A stretch of 64,000 nucleotides of DNA from Dryococelus australis (Eukaryota; Arthropoda; Insecta; Phasmatodea; Phasmatidae): contig CM057002.1 of NCBI GenBank assembly GCA_029891345.1, forward strand, positions 17,606,295-17,670,294. Reading direction: 5' to 3'. Made by a program: the position numbers and the translations under genes. This document shows, in pieces, positions 45,300 to 55,657 of this stretch. The first letter of the stretch is position 1; each line of letters starts with the position of its first letter. The notes below the pieces were generated by a model. The model saw only the letters and a list, made by a program, of their open reading frames with translations. It did not search any database and was not told the origin of the DNA.

Positions 45300-45726
45300 A
45301 TAGGCTGTTCACAGTAAAATAAGCACGTTTGAAAGCCCTGCTTAAGATCTACTTGTATGCACATTGTGTATCCCTCGGACTCATGCAAAATTAACATTGT
45401 CATAGGCCTCGTCGCTTTATTCGTGCGTCGGCCGGGCGCAACTGTGAAATTACTGCAAAAGAAAATGTTTTGCAAATCTGCTCATTTTTACAGTTCGACG
45501 CATTAAAAAAAACAGAAAACGAAAGAAATAATTTTAGTTATCATCACATACGGTTACCTGGCAATTTTTTCTTCGGCGTTAAGATATGGAACTACTTTCC
45601 ATTCATCGTTGCCAACTTTACTGGGTGCATGTCACTCAGTACGTCCATTAAAATATATGCAGATGGGGATAGTGATTTTTTTCTAAAATTGATTTCAAAA
45701 GTGCTCACTTTATCGTGAACAGCGTT
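45300..45726 (+). mobile_element. A-family MITE
   Basis: From ATAGGCTGTTCACAGTAAAA to TATCGTGAACAGCGTTTA. Full length. Confidence 0.85.
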
Positions 45727-46398
45727 TAATATGCAAGAGAGCTGTATCACTGGCTCCCAATTTTTCTGAATAGTTTACAGAATTAAACTTCAGCTTTTAG
45801 GCAAATTTTTTAAATGTGGCTTCTCTCAAAAAAATGTTTTCTACCAGTCCTCTCAAGTAAAAATAGAGTGAACACGCATGTTATACCCCATACTTTTGCA
45901 CCTCTAAATTTTCTCAGAAAATACCTGTTTTTCTGTGTTAACACGCCTGTTTTGTTTCCACGAAATCAAATAACCGAAACGAGTGTTATAATCAAAATGA
46001 AAATAACCATTTTTTAATTGAAAAGTTGCAAAAAGTCTACGGTAGAGCAGGCCTCTTTCTTCTATTATTCATTGAGTCGACGGATAAAAAAAAATTGTTT
46101 TAAGAAAATTTATATTTTTGGTAGTTTTGTCAAAATACTGAGTTTTAATCCTGTTAAAGGTGTACATGCTAAAAGCGAATCTTGAAAACTGGGGAGCCAC
46201 TGATCCAGCTGTCTTATACGTCGCACACATGCCGACTAGAGAGTTAAATACCGGGTACTGATTTCCAATTCCTGCAGGGCAGATGCCTATCTTGCAGGCT
46301 TGTGCGATGGAAGACAAAAAGATGGTTAGTTTTTACTCTTAACGCGAGTCGTATTTCTTTTAAATTTGCTTATGTTCTGGGATATCGGCTGTTCACGA
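45727..46398. other. Unassigned
   Basis: No repeat recognised. The last bases (CGGCTGTTCACGAT) are the terminus of an A or B element cut off by the G element that follows. Confidence 0.4.
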
Positions 46399-46853
46399 TC
46401 AACCCTTTGCGGAGTATCCACGTATATACACGGGGATGCATTTACATGTAAATGTCTTTTCTCCTGAATATAAAGCTAACACTTTTATAGTTTTACTATT
46501 TCGCTGGACGTGTCAGAATCTGGAAAAAAAAAAAAAAAAAAAAAATTGCAATTGGCCAACTTTTTAATTCGTAAGTATATAATGTGCCCTTTTAAAATTA
46601 TTTCTCAAATGAACACGAAGGATTGTAAAACGTGTTATATCTGTAGCGACACATTAATTGGAACACAGTCAACCCGTGATATCATTGGCCAATGGCTAGC
46701 CAATAATCAACGTCACAGAGTACAATATAAGCGTGTGCGGTCTAGCCAGAACCAATAGGACAATGGTACGTAGAAACACAGGCCAACACAACTTGTATAG
46801 CTGTAGTGGAGAATATAGGCAGCTCACTTCAATCTTGTCCTCAATACCAATTA
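46399..46853 (-). mobile_element. G-family TTAA MITE
   Basis: Starts AACCCTTTGCGGAGTATCCA after TCAA (TTAA changed by one base), followed by ACGTATATACACGGGGATGC. A poly-A run of about 21 lies in the middle. The right end, GTCCTCAATACCAATTA, is worn. It interrupts a 5' A/B terminus, so it is younger than that element. Confidence 0.7.
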
Positions 46854-46854
46854 T

Positions 46855-47126
46855 TAGGGATAGGAAAATTTCGCAATTCATTTCGGGACAAGATAGACAT
46901 AAAACGCATATAGAGAGAAGTCACCTTCGCTATTGGATCACACTTTATTAGACCCGCCATGCATGACTCTGAGCCAATAGCAGATATGCAAGGAAACACT
47001 TTGAAAATCCCATAACTGCCAGGCGTGGGCCAACAGCCAATGAACACACAGCTGAGGTTCCAGTATGCAGAGGACTGAGGAGTCTACCCTACAGGTAATT
47101 GAACTCGCGATATTTTCCTATCCCTG
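46855..47126 (+). mobile_element. C-family MITE
   Basis: From TAGGGATAGGAAAATTTCGC to CGCGATATTTTCCTATCCCT. 272 bp. Very like 53002 and 59714, forming a subfamily. Confidence 0.85.
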
Positions 47127-47144
47127 CGAATAATTTTTGCAGTC

Positions 47145-47219
47145 TTCAAAAGGTTAACTGGACATTTTTGAAAACAATCTTTGAAAAATTTCACTGCCGC
47201 TATACGCGGATACATTTAT
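47145..47219 (-). mobile_element. A-family MITE fragment
   Basis: AAAGGTTAACTGGACATTTT and TTTCACTGCCGCTATACGCG match the first 75 bp of reverse A copies. Cut by the C copy at 47222. Confidence 0.6.
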
Positions 47220-47221
47220 CC

Positions 47222-47521
47222 CTAGGAATAGGAAAATTTCGCGAGTTCATTTCAGGACAAGTTAGACGTCCAACATGTGTACACTGAAGTCAGCTTTGCA
47301 ATAGAATCGCAGTTCATTAGACACACCCTAGATGACTCTGAGCCAATAGCAGACTAGACTTACAAGGCAACAAGTGGCCGGTGCTATACTGCCATATGCG
47401 AAGTAACACTGGCTACTATCTGGGGCAGCAGCCAATGAACAAACATCTGAGGCTCGAGTGTACACAGGACTGTGGAGTCTAGCCTACAGGTCTTTGAACT
47501 GGCGAAATTCTCCTATCCCTA
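47222..47521 (+). mobile_element. C-family MITE, longer subfamily
   Basis: From TAGGAATAGGAAAATTTCGC to GGCGAAATTCTCCTATCCCT. It has an extra segment, GCGAAGTAACACTGGCTACT, also found in the split C copy at 53502. 300 bp. Confidence 0.8.
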
Positions 47522-47634
47522 TTTATCTCTTACATCTCTTACATAATGTTGCGGTGTGGGCAAGCCATTACTTCGGCGCTTGCGTGATCCCACCAGAAGA
47601 TGACAAAAGAGAACGAGGTCCCGAAGGTGAGGCG

Positions 47635-48561
47635 CCGCCGCGCATCGAGCACGAAGCCGAGGTAGTTGTGACAACAGATCCGACAACTATTACACAGCCT
47701 CCATATATACGGCCTGCAGAGCTTCGAGCCGGAGTCTTACTTCACGACGCAGAGGACAGCAAGACGGACCAGCTGATGGAGTTCGAGCCGCCGCGCATCG
47801 AGCACGAAGCCCAGGTAGTTGTGACAACAGATCCGACAACTATTACACAGCCTCCATATATACGGCCTGCAGAGCTTCGAGCCGGAGTCTTACTTCACGA
47901 CGCAGAGGACAGCAAGACGGACCAGCTGATGGAGTTCGAGCAGCCGCGCATCGAGCACGAAGCCCAGGTAGTTGTGACAACAGATCCGACAACTATTACA
48001 CAGCCTCCATATATACGGCCTGCAGAGCTTCGAGCCGGAGTCTTACTTCACGACGCAGAGGACAGCAAGACGGACCAGCTGATGGAGTTCGAGCAGCCGC
48101 GCATCGAGCACGAAGCCCAGGTAGTTGTGACAGCAGATCCGACAACTATTACACAGCCTCCATATATACGGCCTGCAGAGCTTCGAGCCGGAGTCTTACT
48201 TCACGACGCAGAGGACAGCAAGACGGACCAGCTGATGGAGTTCGAGCAGCCGCGCATCGAGCACAAAGCCCAGGTAGTTGTGACAACAGATCCGACAACT
48301 ATTACACAGCCTCCATATATACGGCCTGCAGAGCTTCGAGCCGGAGTCTTACTTCACGACGCAGAGGACAGCAAGACGGACCAGCTGATGGAGTTCGAGC
48401 AGCCGCGCATCGAGCACGAAGCCCAGGTAGTTGTGACAGCAGATCCGACAACTATTACACAGCCTCCATATATACGGCCTGCAGAGCTTCGAGCCGGAGT
48501 CTTACTTCACCACGCAGAGGACAGCAAGATGGACCAGCTGATGGAGTTCGAGCCGCCGTAA
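47635..48561 (+). repeat. 153-bp x 6 tandem array in a continuous frame
   Basis: Six units start at 47635, 47788, 47941, 48094, 48247 and 48400, then a partial and TAA. Each encodes 51 residues, with RIEHEAQVVVTTDPTTITQP and YIRPAELRAGVLLHDAEDSK. The frame is open from 47458 (GTG, inside the C element) with no ATG before the first unit, so translation would need an upstream exon. All differences between units that I see change the amino acid (E/Q, P/Q, T/A, E/K, D/H, T/M), which argues against selection on the protein. It could be a recently expanded minisatellite, or a repeat exon of an unknown, acidic, Pro/Thr-rich protein. Confidence 0.85.
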
Positions 48562-48662
48562 TCGCAGTGCATTCAACCTACGGCGACGAGACAGGTAGCG
48601 CCGTTCCTGTAGGACTAACGACGTACATAACTTAGTTAGGAAAGTGACGGTTGACACATAGA

Positions 48663-48950
48663 TAGGGATAGGAAAATTTCGCGAGTCCAGTGACCTGTAC
48701 GCTAGACTGCACAGTCCTGTGTATAATCGAGCCTTTGTTGTTTGCTCATTGGTTGGTTCCCCAGTGAGTAGCCAGTGTTACGTCACACCTGGCGGTACGA
48801 GTTTCTCCACCTCTTACCTTTCCAGTCTGCTATTGGCTTCGAGTCGTCCAGGGCGTGTTTAATAAACTGTGATCCAATTGCAAAGCAGAATTCAGTGTAC
48901 ACAAGTTTGACGCCTACCTTGTCCTCAAATTAACTCGCGAAATGTTCCTT
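48663..48950 (-). mobile_element. C-family MITE
   Basis: From TAGGGATAGGAAAATTTCGC to CTCGCGAAATGTTCC, inverted. The outer bases of the right end are worn where it meets the G fragment. Confidence 0.75.
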
Positions 48951-48956
48951 TTTCTA

Positions 48957-49232
48957 CATGTAGAGGACTGCACACATTTACTGGCCCATAAAACAAAATT
49001 GAAGTGAGTCACCTATATACACAACTGCAAGAACACCGGTTCTGTTGGTTTCTGTGTTAGAACTCACCATCGTCCCATTGGTCCATACCACACCGGACAC
49101 TACCCTGTACTTTACAGCGTTCACTATTGGCCCCTCATCAACCAATGGAGAGCTGAGCTGATATTGCCCAATCAAATGTCCTTTATGGCATAAAAGTATT
49201 TACATTCAATCATGTCCCTTTGAGTGGCTATT
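48957..49232 (+). mobile_element. G-family MITE, truncated
   Basis: Matches 50615-51074 from AGAGGACTGCACACATTTAC to CATGTCCCTTTGAGTGGCTA, then stops. Both TTAA ends missing. Confidence 0.75.
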
Positions 49233-49663
49233 ATTATTTATATATTATATTATTTACATATTATTTATAACGCTATAAGTAGTTTATTCTTTCGTGATCG
49301 GATGAACAAGGTGGACTCGGCCAAGTTGTTCGCAGACCAATCACAAACGTTCTGCCTTATAGTATCAGAATCCTCATTGATCCAGGGAAAAGGGGTAGCA
49401 TATCCATAAGTACATACATGACATCCAATAAGGAAATAAAACTGTCGGACATGCGTACAGTGTCGAATCCTAGCAAACAGTCAACTTTTCCCGCAATTAA
49501 TCACCCGACAAAACACGCTCCTGCTGTGACGTCAGCTGCACTATCGCGTCACAGTAGATGATGGTTAGGCCCTATACCTCCGTGAATTTCGGAAATTCAT
49601 TCAGTTACAGGTTGAAATTCAATTGTACTCCAGTCTTCCTTTTGCGATTGGGCAGCATTTGTT
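49233..49663. other. Unassigned
   Basis: No repeat family recognised, no gene. Confidence 0.4.
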
Positions 49664-50103
49664 TTATAGTCAATTCTAAGTTTCTTCACATTTTTTGAAT
49701 CAAACCTTTGAAAAATCACCCTATGTATGACGTGTTTGATTTTTTTCCTAAATACGTAATGTATTACAAGAGTTTTATATTTGTATTGACATAAGAAGTA
49801 GAAGCGTCTTATTTTTTTGGTTAAAATGAACTTTTATTTTATTATATCTATACATTATAGCATTTCATTTACAATCAATACGAATCAAACAGGGAGAAAA
49901 TAGGTGTGTTGGTAATGCCTTGTAAGAAATAGTTGATGTGCAAAATAATATTACACCGACTGCGCACGAATTCGGTACGCTGTCACTTTGGTGTCATTTT
50001 CTAGACTTGGTTTAGCTTTGCTTGCGTGAGGCGCAGGAATATCTTGGACGTAAAACTTAAACAGGGCTTCAGAAAAGTTGCAGATACCCGCGAACGGCTT
50101 ATT
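49664..50103 (+). mobile_element. I-family element
   Basis: From TTATAGTCAATTCTAAGTTT to TACCCGCGAACGGCTTA. Contains ACAGGGAGAAAATAGGTGTG and GTTGGTAATGCCTTG. Confidence 0.7.
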
Positions 50104-50332
50104 AACGCCCTGGACGACTTTTTAGCCAGTAATAAAGAGGAAGAAATTATTATTATTATTATTATTATTAATGACAGCATCGCGTGCAACCAGTTTGAAA
50201 GAAAATAATTCTCTGATCACAACAGCAGCCAGTGAACAAACATTTGTAAGGACGGAGAAGTTTACTCTTCTGGAAAATAAATTCCTGTAGTTCTTATGCC
50301 TCTAATGAAGTTCAAACCAGGAAGCAGCTGGG

Positions 50333-51200
50333 TTATTTGTTTTTAATACTCAATTATTCTTACTTCCAACTTTTCTGAAGCCTTGCTTAAGATCTGCCAG
50401 CATGCTATTCCTCCGGCTCTTGCAAACAAAACTTAACCTGGTCTAGGAAATTACACGAAAGGGATAACGCATTCGTGTGCACTGCACTTAATGCAATCTG
50501 CATGAAAATTATTTCTTACTAGGCATTACCAGCACACCTGTATTTTCTTTTTTATATATAGTATTTAAAAATTAAATAATATAATTTATACATAGAATAT
50601 AAGTAATATTTAATTTAACACATAGAGGACAGCGCACATTTACTGACACTTAAGACAAATTAAAAGTGAGTCCCCTATATCCACTACTGCAAGAACACCG
50701 GTTCTGTTAGTGTCTGTTTTAGAATTCACCATCGTCCTATGGGTCCATACCACACCGGACACTACCCTGTACTTTACAGCGTTCATTATTGGCCGCTCAT
50801 CAACCAATGGAGAGATGAGTTGATACTGACCCAATCAAATGTCCTTTATCGAATAAAAGTATTTACAATCAATAATGTCCCTTTGCGTGGCTATAAAAAA
50901 TATTCTATCGTTAGCAATGTCATTGTTACTGCGCTGTGATGTTCCTTTTGGGGACATGTTAAACTCTAGCCGAACAAATACTGCACATCCATGCGAGTTT
51001 TGTTCCGAATAACAAAGAATTTGTCAAATTAGCTTTGCTCGAGCTACACTCGAGCGTAGTCTGCGAAGTGTTAACCAAAAACGAGATATTTCTATAATAT
51101 CAGACTCACAAAACGCTTTATTTACATGACATATTTGGGAAACATCAAAAAACGTGATTCATAGTGTGATTTTTCAAGGTTTGATTTAAAACATTCGCGA
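50333..51200 (-). mobile_element. I-family element split by a G MITE
   Basis: Left part to 50614 (GCCTTGCTTAAGATCTGCC, TGCTATTCCTCCGGCTCTTG, GGCATTACCAGCACACCTG). Right part from 51075 (CGCTTTATTTACATGACATA, TTTTTCAAGGTTTGATTTAA, ACATTCGCGAAG). Confidence 0.75.
50615..51074 (+). mobile_element. G-family TTAA MITE nested in I
   Basis: TTAA at 50615-50618 and 51071-51074. Ends CACATAGAGGACAGCGCAC and GAGCGTAGTCTGCGAAGTG. 460 bp; close to the copy at 6983. Confidence 0.85.
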
Positions 51201-52113
51201 AGACAGCACCCCGAGTACATCAGCGAGGTCTCTGGGACCACGCAACACAGTCCCGAGAGAAAGACGGCGCGCGGGAGCACATTTATTCTTGTCGGGTACA
51301 GCTTCCCTTGCTGCTTCATCTCGCCCACCACGACAGCTCAGATGCGAGTCTCAGATCGGCGAAAATTTACGCCGCTCCAGCATCCGGCGTGTGAAATTCT
51401 TCGGCTCTCCGCGCTTGCGACAACCACTGCTGTTATCTCCCACTCGAGCTCTGAGTTGGACACCAGCCAGCTCGTTATTTCACACGCACTGTTGTGTTCT
51501 GACACGTCGAGTGCAGCACACAGTTAAGAAACATTTGAGACAAGTTAGAAGTAATTAAGGCCCCCGCCTACCTGGAGAGAGTTTCTGCGTTTGAGACGGA
51601 GAAGCGCGGGAGCAATAAGGGCACTTATAGCAGGTGGCCTGCTACAAGTGCGCCATCGCCTCTAAGCTCAAGGCTCTGAACTGGCGTGCAGTGTTCTCAC
51701 TGCACTGCCTGTAACTATTGCACTTTCAGCGGCGACCCTATAATTTTATTGATCGAAAATCTGTAGAACGGTTTACTGCAGGGCTATTAAGTAGATTTTC
51801 ATTTATCTGATGTGCGGGTCATTGTCCCTCTAGTATTTAACATAATCGTTCAAGAACAATACAGCCAAGTAGCTATAGCTTTCCTGCAAAGAAAAGTTAT
51901 TTTTAGTTATACCCTTATAAAAGAGCACGATTGACTGTAAACATTTAATACAGTAAGAGACATTTGGTAAGTGGGAATATAGAAACCATCAGAACCAACG
52001 ATTTTGCAGTGATGTATGCAGGCGATACACTTCTAACTTTTCTTCAATTATAGTAAATATGGACAGACCTGAATGTGATAATAGTTTAGTGGGAAAACGT
52101 CTATTTTAAACCA
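51201..52113. other. Unassigned; GC-rich 51230-51740
   Basis: The GC-rich part has open frames on the plus strand in two registers, with no domain, and ends in GCGACCCTATAATTTTATTG. It may be a diverged LTR or a CpG island. The rest is AT-rich. Confidence 0.35.
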
Positions 52114-52352
52114 TTAAGACACAGTGTACACAATTGTGTACATTACGCACACGTAGGTAATTTTTGGTCTGCACTGCACACTGCGAAGATCAATGACCAA
52201 TGATCTTACCTATTGGTAAATGGTTCACACAAATCGTCTTACTGGTCTAGGTCTTAATTGATTCACATAACTGCCGCTGAACATGAAGTATGCAGTTTAT
52301 TGGCTGAGACAACGAACAAATGTTGGGATGAAAGTGTGTCTGAAAGGGTCAA
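52114..52352 (+). mobile_element. H-family TTAA MITE
   Basis: TTAA at 52114-52117, right end GTGTCTGAAAGGG then TCAA. Perfect 16-bp palindrome GTACACAATTGTGTAC at 52126-52141. Related to 6405-6571. Confidence 0.65.
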
Positions 52353-52486
52353 ACACTCTGCGACGCATTTCAAGCTCCAGGCATTCGGAAGCCTATATTG
52401 CCGTCATTCCAAATAACATTAGGTCTGTTGGTCTTCGTACTCCTACTTTACGACTGTCTTACTGGTCCACACTTCGCCGGTACCCT

Positions 52487-52617
52487 GGGGCGGTGGTGTA
52501 GTGGTCAGACTACTCTCCTCCCAAGCGCGAACCGGATTCGAGTCCCGGAGGGGTCGCTCCCGGATTTTCGCAAGTGGACACAGCGCCGGTCGATGCCACT
52601 GGTCGGTATCAAGAGCA
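52487..52617 (+). mobile_element. tRNA-derived SINE, 5' part
   Basis: A-box-like TGGTGTAGTGG at 52493-52503 and B-box-like GATTCGAGTCC at 52535-52545, then CGCTCCCGGATTTTCGC and GATGCCACTGGTCGG of the shared body. It is the best pol III promoter of this SINE family in the window. The body is cut by the T element at 52618. Confidence 0.8.
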
Positions 52618-52998
52618 TAGACTAAAGATGAGGTAGACCGCTTATTCGTCTTCTGCGCATGTTCCCAACATTGACCTACCCCAAAGGAACACAACTGTCA
52701 AAGTCACATGGTCAACAGTGACGAACGTGTTTGTTTATATCATAATTTGTTTAATGACAAGTACTGTTACATTAATAAAGTATTTATACCAGTTTTAATG
52801 TAATAAAATATCATTACAAATTGATTAGAGGAAGTATTAAAACATCTGAAAAAAACTTGTTTACTAAACATTGTTCTAACCTCAAACCCAATCCACGCCA
52901 TTTTTGCTAGACTTGTAGGTAGAAAAGCAGTACAGTGTTGCAACACGGAGATTGGTTGTGCCCAGTCAGCGAAATCAGACTACCTCATCTTTAGTCTG
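52618..52998. mobile_element. T element: TIR-bounded MITE in SINE
   Basis: A perfect 18-bp terminal inverted repeat AGACTAAAGATGAGGTAG (52619-52636) with CTACCTCATCTTTAGTCT (52980-52997). A TA precedes the left end. About 380 bp, interior AT-rich and non-coding. A single copy in the window. Confidence 0.75.
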
Positions 52999-53001
52999 TG
53001 G

Positions 53002-53274
53002 TAGGGATAGGAAAATTTCGCGAATTAATTTCGGGACAAGATAGACGTAAAACACATATACAGAAAAGTCAGCTTCACAATTGGATCACTCTTAATTAGA
53101 TCCGCCCTGCACGCCTCTGAGCCAATAGCAGACGTGCAAGGAAATACCTTGCAAATCCCATAACTGCCAGGTGTGGGGCAACAGCCAATGAACACACAGC
53201 TGAGACTACAGTATGTAGAGGACTGAGGAGTTTACCCTACAGGTCACTGAACTCGCGAAATTTTCCTATGCCTA
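53002..53274 (+). mobile_element. C-family MITE
   Basis: From TAGGGATAGGAAAATTTCGC to CGCGAAATTTTCCTATGCCT. Outside lie AGTCTGTGG at left and AGTCTATGG at right, which may be chance or a trace of the split host. Confidence 0.85.
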
Positions 53275-53610
53275 GTCTATGGTTAAGTGCAGCCCAAATC
53301 TCCCAACTCTATAATTATACAATTTGGCGTTGTGAATTATTACCAAGCTAGTCTCCACGGTCCTCTACACACTCGAGTGAAGGTCATTTGTTAATTTTCT
53401 ACCACCATAGACAGAACACATTCTCCTGTTCCGCAGGCCACGCGGAATGAAGCTGCCAGGGTGATGAAAGTTTACTATTGGATGAGTGGAGGTCCATTAG
53501 CTAGGGATAGGAAAAAAAAAATTTCGCAAATTCATTTCAGGACAAGAAAGACGTCTAACACGTGTACACTGAAGTTTCCTTTACATTACAACTGTATAAA
53601 CGTTCATGAG

Positions 53611-53902
53611 TAGGGACAAGTGTCTTTCACGAAAATATTCATGGCCATACTAGACTTCAACATTATACGTCCACAACCACAACTTCCTTTGGTTATTGGC
53701 CGCAGGTCTACGTGAGAAGACATATTCTTATTTGAGTGGGCCAATTGTAATAAAGTACTCCGATACTGCACCTCCATGATTCGCGGGCAGACACTTGAGG
53801 CAGGTGACATTTTAAATCATCCAACAACGAAAGTGCGTATGGACAAAAGTGTTTTGCAGTACAACAGGTCTTGAAATCATTTCGCGAGAAACACCTGTCT
53901 AT
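53611..53902 (+). mobile_element. D-family MITE in C
   Basis: From TAGGGACAAGTGTCTTTCAC to TCGCGAGAAACACCTGTCTA, flanked by TA. Confidence 0.8.
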
Positions 53903-53941
53903 ATTCATCAGACACGCCCTGGGTAACTCTAAGTCAATACC

Positions 53942-54520
53942 TAGAGACACCCGATTTTTCGCGAAAAGATTTCCGTACATGCTAGATTTCAATACCTTAC
54001 GAGCGTACCAGCAGTTTCCTTTTGCTTATTAGTAAGGATAGGGAAATTTCGCGAGTTCAATGACCTGTAGGTTAGACTCCTCAGTCCTCTGCATACTGGA
54101 GCCTCAGCTGTGTGTTCATTGGCTGTTGCCCCACACCTAGCAGTTATGGGATTCGCACGGTGCTTCCTTGCAACTCTGCTATTGGCTCAGAGGCGTACAG
54201 GGAGGTTCTAATAAACTGTGATCCAATTGCGAAGGGACTTCGCTACATATGTGTTTGACGTCTATCTTGTCCGGAAATGAATTCGCGAAATGTTCCTATC
54301 CCTACTTATTAACGACGCGTGTCTGTGAGAAGTCATTTTATTAGTTGACTGGCCAATTAGAATTAAGTTACCCCGATATACTGTACGTCTCTCATTGGTA
54401 GGCAGGCAACTAAGACGCATAGCACCTATATCACCCAATCACAAAAGTGACTTTGAGCTAAAGTGTTATGAAATAGAACTGGTCATGAGATCTTTTCGCG
54501 AAATACGGGTGTCCCTTGTA
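53942..54520 (+). mobile_element. D-family MITE in C, itself split by a C copy
   Basis: From TAGAGACACCCGATTTTTCG to CGCGAAATACGGGTGTCCCT, with 54033-54305 inserted after TTGCTTATTAG. Confidence 0.8.
54033..54305 (-). mobile_element. C-family MITE, innermost layer
   Basis: From TAAGGATAGGGAAATTTCGC to CGCGAAATGTTCCTATCCCT. 273 bp, close to 46855 and 59714, and the youngest element of this nest. Confidence 0.85.
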
Positions 54521-54697
54521 ATACTGCCCTATGTGGAGTAACACTGGCTACTCTCTGGTGCAGCAGCCAATGAACAGACATCTGAGGCTCGAGTGTAAAC
54601 ACGACTGTGAAGTCTAGCCTACAGTGCATTGAACTACCTACTAACGACATGCTTGAAAATATCATTCACTAGTAGTCGTCTAACTAGTTAGAGTCTG

Positions 54698-55363
54698 TTA
54701 AAGGTAAACTGGCCATTTTTGAAAGCCCGGCTTAACCCTTTCAGTCAAAAATAAATATATAATGTTAAGCGTTGCATAAAACAAATCTTTTGTTCGGATC
54801 TGTACTGATATCCAGATGACGCTTTGTCTTACATCGGGACCAATATAAATCTCAGCAGCGAATGATATCTCCCACATGTAGGGAACTTTTCTCATTGGAC
54901 GGAATGTTCTGCTGTGCACAGTGCAGACCATTCAAGCCACTGCATATGCAACGTCCCAGACAGAAGAGACAGTCACTGAAAGGGTTAGTATATACTAGTA
55001 TGCGCATTGTGTATTCATCCGCGATTTATAAAATTAACATTGCCATGGGCCTGATCACTTTATTCGTGCGTCGGTTAAGTAAAATTGTAAAATTATTATT
55101 ACTGTAAACATTTTAACAGTTTGATAATTCGTACATTTAGGTGTATTAAAAATTATAAAGCAGAATATAATATTTTTTATTAAGAGTTGATAACCTTACA
55201 CTTTTAATTGAACGTTAAGACAGGGAATTATTATCACTCCGTCGCTACCAACTTTGCTGAGCACGCGTCGGTCATCGCAACCGTTAAAATATATGCGGAT
55301 AGAGTCAGTGACTATATCAAAGGTTGATTTCAAAAGTGCTCTTTTAATTGTGGACAGCCTATA
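54698..55363 (+). mobile_element. A-family MITE split by a P element
   Basis: Left 35 bp (AAAGGTAAACTGGCCATTTT to CCGGCTTAA), then from 54989 ATGCGCATTGTGTATTCATC through to TTGTGGACAGCCTATA. Confidence 0.8.
54732..54988 (+). mobile_element. P element: TTAA MITE with CCCTTTCAGT ends
   Basis: TTAA at 54732, then CCCTTTCAGTC. The right end is CACTGAAAGGG followed by TTAG (TTAA changed by one base). 257 bp. The host A copy has a TTAA at exactly this place in intact copies (GCTTAAGATC), so the TTAA is a true target. Confidence 0.85.
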
Positions 55364-55365
55364 TC

Positions 55366-55657
55366 TAGGCCCACCTGTTTTTCGCGAAAATATTTACGTG
55401 GAGGCTAGACTTCAATACCCTATGTGCACACTTGAAGTCTTCATTTAACTATTGGCCGCTTGCCTTTGTGTGAAGACAGTCTGTTACGTGAGTGAGCCAA
55501 TAAGAATTGAGTTTCTCCAATACTGACCGTCCGTGATTCGCAAGCTGACAGATAAGACGCGGAACAATTCAAATACTCCAATCACCAAAGTGATTCTGAA
55601 CTAAAGAGCGCTGGAACACAACTTGTGGAATCTATTCGCAAAATACAGGTGCCCCTA
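55366..55657 (+). mobile_element. D-family MITE
   Basis: From TAGGCCCACCTGTTTTTCGC to CGCAAAATACAGGTGCCCCT. 292 bp. Adjoins the A element end by 2 bp. Confidence 0.8.

Larger units (their letters stand above)
53502..54638 (+). mobile_element. C-family MITE, old copy broken by two D insertions
   Basis: Pieces: 53502-53610 (TAGGGATAGG, CAGGACAAGAAAGACGTC), 53903-53941 (TTCATCAGACACGCCC), and 54521-54638 (TGTGGAGTAACACTGGCTAC to AGTGCATTGAACTACC). They follow the uninterrupted copy at 47222-47521 in order. This is the oldest layer of the nest. Confidence 0.8.

Noticed and set aside
52487-52617. Functional tRNA gene
   Set aside because: A- and B-boxes are present but no cloverleaf with an acceptor stem could be paired; the downstream body identifies a SINE.
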